In this document: piece after piece, positions 5,173-8,395 of the stretch
How the letters are laid out: each line of letters begins with the position of its first letter
Numbering within the stretch: the stretch's first letter is position 1
NCBI GenBank assembly: GCA_002327685.1
Contig: DCXN01000025.1
Coordinates: 1-8,395 of the forward strand
Reading direction: 5' to 3'
DNA: 8,395 bases
From: Patescibacteria group bacterium UBA2135
GTDB lineage: Bacteria; Patescibacteriota; Minisyncoccia; Phycocordibacterales; UBA2135
Translations under genes and position numbers: made by a program
The notes under the pieces: model-generated
What the model was told of the DNA's origin: nothing
What the model saw: the letters and a program-made list of their open reading frames with translations, nothing else
The model's database searches: none

Positions 5173-5701
5173 ACATTTTCCTGAATATCATTCCATAATG
5201 ATGTTCCCCGGCTTTAATATCACGTTCATGAGTAAAACCGTTACGTTTAAAAATATCATGCGCTTCTTCTTTGGAGACAATTGCATCTACTGAAGGTCCT
5301 ATGCCGCCGAAAGAATCAGACCAATCAACAACGAGAACTCGTCCATCAGTTTTTAATATACGGCGTATCTCACGGGCCGCCTCTGACTTGTCTTCAAATT
5401 GAAACAATGTATTTGAAAGAATCGCTGTATCGACAAAGCCGTCTTTAAGTCCTGTGCCGCCCAACTCTTCGATGTCTCCGGAGAGCACCTCAACATTTGT
5501 GAGATCTGTCAGTTTTGCGTCATTTTTTATCTTATCTAAGAAATGTTTCTGGACGTCAATCGCGTAGACTATGCCAGTGTCACCCACACGACGCGCTGTA
5601 GAAAGTACATATGCTCCACTACCTGCTCCAAGCTCAGCAACTGTTCTTCCTTCTACGAGCACTAATTGATCAAGAATGTCCTCTGGATTTATGAAAGCCA
5701 T
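5171..5701 (-). CDS. Class I SAM-dependent methyltransferase
   Basis: A 176-residue cytoplasmic protein with a Rossmann-type methyltransferase core. Motif I is VAELGAGSGAY (21-31), which binds SAM. An acidic residue ends strand 2 (AIDVQ, Asp49). GDIEEL (75-80) and VDTAILSNTLFQFED (90-104) correspond to the following strands, and a helix EIRRILKTDGRVLVVDW (111-127) completes the core. It is shorter than UbiE/MenG-type enzymes (about 250 residues) and has no substrate domain, so the target (lipid, small molecule or protein) cannot be assigned. The start ATG 5701 follows an extended -10 promoter so closely that the message is probably leaderless. Two terminators separate it from the gene upstream. 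The last codon and stop overlap an AT-rich repeat. Confidence 0.88.
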   Translation of the reverse strand: MAFINPEDILDQLVLVEGRTVAELGAGSGAYVLSTARRVGDTGIVYAIDVQKHFLDKIKNDAKLTDLTNVEVLSGDIEELGGTGLKDGFVDTAILSNTLFQFEDKSEAAREIRRILKTDGRVLVVDWSDSFGGIGPSVDAIVSKEEAHDIFKRNGFTHERDIKAGEHHYGMIFRKM

Positions 5702-5710
5702 GATACAAAT

Positions 5711-5719
5711 ATTATAACA
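5711..5719 (-). promoter_or_regulatory. Extended -10 promoter, probably leaderless
   Basis: On the minus strand this reads TGTTATAAT, a perfect TGn-TATAAT. The final T is nine bases before the methyltransferase ATG, so transcription would begin about three to five bases before the start codon. No SD could fit. A -35 box is not evident, which extended -10 promoters tolerate. The sequence just upstream, TTAGGTCCTAGG on the plus strand (5724-5735), may be a degenerate heptamer repeat. Confidence 0.55.
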
Positions 5720-5742
5720 TAGTGTTAGGTCCTAGGTATATT

Positions 5743-5780
5743 AAAAAACAGGCCCCGTCCACTAAAAGCAAAACAGGGCC
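5743..5780 (-). terminator. Intrinsic terminator (distal)
   Basis: On the minus strand, arm GGCCCTGTTT (5771-5780) pairs with GGACGGGGCC (5751-5760) over about ten positions, including G-T pairs, around a ten-base loop. It is followed by TGTTTTTT. It lies just before the methyltransferase promoter and would insulate it from upstream transcription. Confidence 0.7.
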
Positions 5781-5832
5781 AAGTGCAAAGATTAAAGAAC
5801 CCGTGTGAGCCAAGCATCAGACTGTGGAAAAC

Positions 5833-5846
5833 CCGCAAGGCCCGGC
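5833..5846 (+). repeat. Left copy of a 14-bp direct repeat bracketing the single-gene unit
   Basis: CCGCAAGGCCCGGC here matches CCGCAAGGCCCAGC at 6961-6974 in 13 of 14 positions, same orientation. It also forms its own hairpin, CCGCAAGG-CCCGG-CTTTGCGG (5833-5853), with a G-T pair. The two copies enclose the promoter, leader, coding region and terminator of the 306-residue protein gene. Confidence 0.55.
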
Positions 5847-5860
5847 TTTGCGGCGGATAT

Positions 5861-5906
5861 TTTAAAAAAGATGAGCCCCATTCCGATGTGTGTCGGAATA
5901 GGGCTC
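5861..5906 (-). terminator. Intrinsic terminator of the 306-residue protein gene
   Basis: On the minus strand the stem GAGCCCTATTCCGA / TCGGAATGGGGCTC (13 of 14 positions paired) has the loop CACACA. It is followed by ATCTTTTTT. It starts 13 bases after the stop of the gene at 5919, the expected position for a strong rho-independent terminator. Confidence 0.9.
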
Positions 5907-5918
5907 AAGGACAAAGGT

Positions 5919-6839
5919 TTAAAGAACTTCACTATCAACGAAAAGCAGGCCACCAGAGTCGCCACGATAGGCGTCAACACAGTTATACGTATTGTCGAAG
6001 TACGGTAGGTCATTGCCAACAGCGAAGAAGAACGAGTACTCGGCGGACTGCCAAGAAAGCGCAACTAAATCGAAACCACGTACGCCCCAGTCATGAACCA
6101 ACACATCTGGGTACATGATCATGGCGATCACGATGTCAAGCCCTGAAAGGATGAATCCTTTCGGGAGAGACGCAATCTGCTCACGAGCGGCATCCACGGA
6201 AAAACCCTGCAAGGAACTCGGGAAGTAGAGTCCAATGACGGGACCTTTCTTCATCCGCTTGATAAGTTGTTTGTGGCGAGAGCCAGGAACAATTGAGACT
6301 GCGCCATCGAGTGCACCTTCGCGGCGATTGCGAAACTCCCGCTCAGGAAACATACCAACGTAGCTCTTGCCAACTGCCGCAAGGCAGCGCTCAAGCTCTA
6401 CTCCAAGATCGTTATGCTGGAGTTTTGGTAGAACCACCGGCAAATACACACCATTGGTGAGATTCGCTGTAAGCACATCTCCACGAAGAAGTCTGAGCAA
6501 GTGCTCAGTCTCATTCTTGAATTCTTCGGCCGAGATATTCATGTTCACACCAAGCATATCACGCAAACGCATCATGCGATTGACATAATGCGTTTCTGTC
6601 AAGAGATCGGGTTGTCTGAGATAGAACTCGCGGTTGGCATCACAAACATTTGCCGAAAGTCCTTTGGGAATGCGTCGGCCGTGCTTATCAAAGAGAATAT
6701 TGACAACCCTTTTCAAGGCTACTTCAAACTCCCCTTGAAGCGTTCCTATAACGCTCTCGAGACCACCGATCCTGTTGCCAAGAGCAACCCATTGAGCGAA
6801 GCTCAGTTGCTCAAACCTCTCAATTTTTGAAAGATCCAT
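5919..6839 (-). CDS. Protein of unknown function in a single-gene transcription unit
   Basis: A 306-residue soluble protein starting at ATG 6839. The start is fixed by an exceptionally strong SD, AGGAGGAGGT, four bases upstream; the other genes here have none so clear. No signal peptide or membrane helix is apparent. The N-terminal half is charged and mostly helical in character (for example FDKHGRRIPKG at 50-60). The C-terminal half has conserved-looking segments, KGPVIGLYFPSSLQGFSVDA (198-217), KGFILSGLDIVIAMIMYPDV (227-246) and VALSWQSAEYSFFF (259-272), and ends YRGDSGGLLFVDSEVL. I recall similar proteins recurring in Parcubacteria assemblies as uncharacterised families, but cannot verify this here. 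GDSGG recalls trypsin-type proteases, but no matching His/Asp context is present. The gene has its own promoter and terminator and looks GC-richer than its neighbours. Confidence 0.85.
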   Translation of the reverse strand: MDLSKIERFEQLSFAQWVALGNRIGGLESVIGTLQGEFEVALKRVVNILFDKHGRRIPKGLSANVCDANREFYLRQPDLLTETHYVNRMMRLRDMLGVNMNISAEEFKNETEHLLRLLRGDVLTANLTNGVYLPVVLPKLQHNDLGVELERCLAAVGKSYVGMFPEREFRNRREGALDGAVSIVPGSRHKQLIKRMKKGPVIGLYFPSSLQGFSVDAAREQIASLPKGFILSGLDIVIAMIMYPDVLVHDWGVRGFDLVALSWQSAEYSFFFAVGNDLPYFDNTYNCVDAYRGDSGGLLFVDSEVL

Positions 6840-6843
6840 TATT

Positions 6844-6853
6844 ACCTCCTCCT
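6844..6853 (-). promoter_or_regulatory. Strong Shine-Dalgarno sequence
   Basis: On the minus strand this reads AGGAGGAGGT, followed by AATA and ATG. It is the only near-consensus SD in the window. It follows directly after a hairpin whose 3' arm ends at the adjacent bases, so the site would be unpaired and accessible. Confidence 0.85.
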
Positions 6854-6921
6854 TCAGGCTCTATGCCCGAAATAGTTTTTGCCTCTCCCCGAGGCCAAGG
6901 ATTCTTCCATAAAGAAAGAAT
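6854..6921 (-). promoter_or_regulatory. Structured 5' leader with three successive stem-loops
   Basis: Reading the minus strand from the predicted transcription start: ATTCTTTC-TTTAT-GGAAGAAT (8-bp stem with one G-T pair), GCCTC-GGGGA-GAGGC (5-bp stem), and TTCGGGC-ATAGA-GCCTGAA (7-bp stem with one G-T pair). The last ends immediately before the SD. The arrangement matches no riboswitch class I recognise. It may stabilise the message or regulate translation. Confidence 0.55.
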
Positions 6922-6927
6922 AGCCCT

Positions 6928-6955
6928 ATTATGGCAGTAATAAACCACAAGTCAA
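6928..6955 (-). promoter_or_regulatory. Sigma-70-type promoter with extended -10
   Basis: On the minus strand the -35 is TTGACT (6950-6955), followed by a 16-bp spacer ending TGC and the -10 CATAAT (6928-6933). The TG makes it an extended -10. The predicted transcription start is near 6921, which gives a leader of about 80 nt for the gene ending at 5919. It is the best -35/-10 pair in the window. Confidence 0.7.
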
Positions 6956-6960
6956 GAACA

Positions 6961-7006
6961 CCGCAAGGCCCAGCGCCGCCCTTAGGGCTCTGCCCGATAG
7001 GCCTTG
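6961..7006. repeat. Right copy of the 14-bp repeat within a hairpin-forming segment
   Basis: CCGCAAGGCCCAGC (6961-6974) repeats the motif at 5833-5846. CAAGGCC (6964-6970) can pair with GGCCTTG (7000-7006), enclosing an inner GCCC-TTA-GGGC hairpin (6978-6988). The segment lies between the gyrA terminator and the promoter of the single-gene unit. Confidence 0.5.
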
Positions 7007-7013
7007 TGACAAC

Positions 7014-7048
7014 AAAAAATCATCCCGATAAAAGCGGGATGATTTTTT
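7014..7048 (-). terminator. Strong bidirectional intrinsic terminator after gyrA
   Basis: A perfect 14-bp stem pairs AAAAAATCATCCCG (7014-7027) with CGGGATGATTTTTT (7035-7048) around a seven-base loop. It gives a T-run on either strand. It lies about 45 bp beyond the gyrA stop and separates gyrA from the next unit. Confidence 0.92.
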
Positions 7049-7049
7049 G

Positions 7050-7090
7050 TTATTCGGAGTATTCGGATAATAATTCGTAGATTCGGATTA
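7050..7090. repeat. Short ATTCGGA-type repeats behind gyrA
   Basis: ATTCGGA occurs at 7052, 7062 and 7081, with a degenerate ATTCGTA at 7073, spaced about 8-11 bp. They fill the gap between the gyrA stop and its terminator. No function is evident. Confidence 0.55.
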
Positions 7091-7093
7091 TTA

Positions 7094-8395
7094 TTACAAA
7101 CAAATAAACGTCGCAATAAAATCCCCCTCCTTCAAGCGCATGATGCGCACGCCCTGTGTTTGCCTACCGAGCGACGGGACTTCATCAAGTGCGACGCGAA
7201 TGACTTGGCTCTGTTTTGAAATAACAACAATTTCTGAATCATCTTCAGTAACAACTTTCGCAACAATAAGCTCTCCTGTTTTACTAGTTACTTTCGCAGT
7301 CTTTATACCAGAACCACCGCGTTTTTGTATTTTGTACTCTTTAAGTGGAGTTCGTTTACCATATCCTTTCTCGCTTCCTGAAAGAAGATATGATTCTTTA
7401 TAGCGCTTGCGAACAACATCAGCACCAACAATCTTATCGCCGGACTTGAGTTTCATGCCTCGCACACCAGCGGCGGCGCGCCCCATTTCCCGCACGTCTT
7501 CTTCTTTAAAACGAATTGCCTGACCTTTTGCGGAGACGAGCACAACCGTATCTCCTCTTTCAACAAGCACGGACGAGAGTAGTGTGTCTCCTTTTTTGAG
7601 CTTCAATGCAATAATACCGTTCCGACGAACATCCATAAAACTTTGCGCTGGCACTTTTTTCACAATCCCTCCTCGTGTCACCATGTATAGTGACAAATCT
7701 TTTATTTCACGAGCTACTTTAGGAAGCGCAAGTACAGAAGTAATAGCTTCATCTTGAGTAAGTGAAAGAAAGTTCATGATTGACTTACCTTTCGTCGCCC
7801 GTCTTCCCTCCGGAATATCATACATCTTACTCTGATACACTTTTCCTTTATTGGTGAAGAACAAGACATCATTGTGTGTCGTCGCAGTCAGAAGCGTCGT
7901 AATAAAATCTTCTTCTTTGGTGTTTAAATCAAGCACACCAACACCACCGCGTTTCTGCTGTTTATATTCACTTGGCTTTGTCCTTTTGATATATCCGCCC
8001 TTAGTAAGTACAAGTACAGTCTCCTCGTCTGGAATAATATCTTCAACAGATAACGCTTTTACACCCCCTTTGACAACTTTAGTTCTCCGTTCATCGCCGT
8101 ATATCTTGTTAATCTCACGAAGCTCATCTTTGATAACACCTAAAATTTTCTTTGGACTTGCAAGGAGTACATTAAGATCTTTGATAAGCTGTAATTTTTC
8201 TTTTAATTCATTCTCTATATTTTTACGTTCAAGTCCGGCAAGCTTCTGAAGTCTCATCTCGAGAATAGCGGTTGCCTGCGCGGCAGAGAATTTGAATGTC
8301 TTTATTAAATTTTTATGCGCAGTTGGTGTATCATTTGACGCTTTAATAGTCTTGATAATTTTGTCAATATGGTCAAGCGCTTTTTTAAGTCCAGC
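7094..8395 (-). CDS. gyrA: DNA gyrase subunit A, C-terminal 433 residues (5' end beyond window)
   Basis: The frame is open to the window edge. It begins AGLKKALDHIDKIIKTIKAS, includes the highly conserved AQATAILEMRLQKLAGLE of the coiled-coil/C-gate region, and ends at TAA 7094. GyrA cleaves and rejoins DNA within the A2B2 gyrase, using ATP energy from GyrB to introduce negative supercoils. The catalytic tyrosine lies in the missing N-terminal part. The C-terminal half shows six beta-pinwheel blades of the type GGYIKRTKPSEY, GKVYQSKMYDI, GGIVKKVPAQSF, GQAIRFKEEDVREMGRAAAG, GYGKRTPLKEY and SQVIRVALDEV. The GyrA-box form QKRGGVG in the first blade (about fragment residues 147-153) favours gyrase over topoisomerase IV. 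There is no extended acidic tail. As a housekeeping gene it is a good phylogenetic marker for the contig. Confidence 0.96.
   Translation of the reverse strand, partial: AGLKKALDHIDKIIKTIKASNDTPTAHKNLIKTFKFSAAQATAILEMRLQKLAGLERKNIENELKEKLQLIKDLNVLLASPKKILGVIKDELREINKIYGDERRTKVVKGGVKALSVEDIIPDEETVLVLTKGGYIKRTKPSEYKQQKRGGVGVLDLNTKEEDFITTLLTATTHNDVLFFTNKGKVYQSKMYDIPEGRRATKGKSIMNFLSLTQDEAITSVLALPKVAREIKDLSLYMVTRGGIVKKVPAQSFMDVRRNGIIALKLKKGDTLLSSVLVERGDTVVLVSAKGQAIRFKEEDVREMGRAAAGVRGMKLKSGDKIVGADVVRKRYKESYLLSGSEKGYGKRTPLKEYKIQKRGGSGIKTAKVTSKTGELIVAKVVTEDDSEIVVISKQSQVIRVALDEVPSLGRQTQGVRIMRLKEGDFIATFICL

Noticed and set aside
5949..5963. GDSGG near the C-terminus of the 306-residue protein, as in trypsin-like proteases
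   Set aside because: The motif is only ten residues from the end, and no catalytic His or Asp in trypsin-like context precedes it. No signal peptide is present. Probably coincidence.
5783..6118. Open reading frames on the plus strand across the 3' end of the 306-residue gene
   Set aside because: They lie over the terminator and the real gene on the other strand. Their composition is arginine-rich and shadow-like, and they have no SD or family resemblance.
7028..7034. The hairpin after gyrA as part of an attachment or integration site
   Set aside because: The perfect stem with T-runs on both strands is fully explained as a bidirectional terminator; no integrase or duplicated core is present.

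Overview
The window looks like a contig fragment from a Patescibacteria/CPR genome, most likely a Parcubacteria-type lineage. This is an inference from content: several TrbC/VirB2-like two-helix pilin genes in a row, short genes that mostly lack a clear Shine-Dalgarno (SD) sequence, small intergenic gaps packed with short repeats, and a GyrA of ordinary type. TGA is used as a stop (for example at 1455-1457), so the glycine-UGA code of Gracilibacteria/Absconditabacteria is not in use. All recognised genes are on the minus strand.

Reading in the direction of transcription (right to left): the 3' part of gyrA (7094-8395, cut by the window edge) ends at a strong bidirectional terminator (7014-7048). 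Next is a self-contained single-gene unit. It has an extended -10 promoter (6928-6955), a leader with three stem-loops, an unusually strong SD, a 306-residue protein of unknown function (5919-6839) and an intrinsic terminator (5861-5906). The unit is bracketed by a 14-bp near-identical direct repeat. After a second terminator (5743-5780) come a small SAM-dependent methyltransferase (5171-5701, probably leaderless) and a membrane-anchored orphan solute-binding protein (3752-5059).

The left half is a pilin locus. A 541-residue subtilisin-like protease has an intact catalytic triad and an EF-hand loop, and carries a pilin-type two-helix domain at its C-terminus (2049-3674). It is followed by two adjacent pilin-like genes (1455-1931 and 959-1453) and two tandemly duplicated pilin-like genes (262-657, and 1-180 which runs off the window). 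The proteins share a design: signal peptide, two hydrophobic helices separated by a short charged loop, and variable outward-facing tails. I infer that this is a surface appendage or envelope complex with a protease built into it. Neither an assembly ATPase nor a channel component is in the window.

Repeats shape most intergenic regions. A 204-bp MITE-like element with terminal inverted repeats (657-860) sits exactly at the start codon of one pilin and appears to have duplicated TTCA. Two hairpins built from heptamers TAGGCNN flank the protease gene, and one of them supplies its last six residues and stop. A TAGTNNN heptamer array lies between the duplicated pilins, and an AT-rich inverted repeat lies between the methyltransferase and the solute-binding protein. 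No rRNA, tRNA or CRISPR array was recognised.
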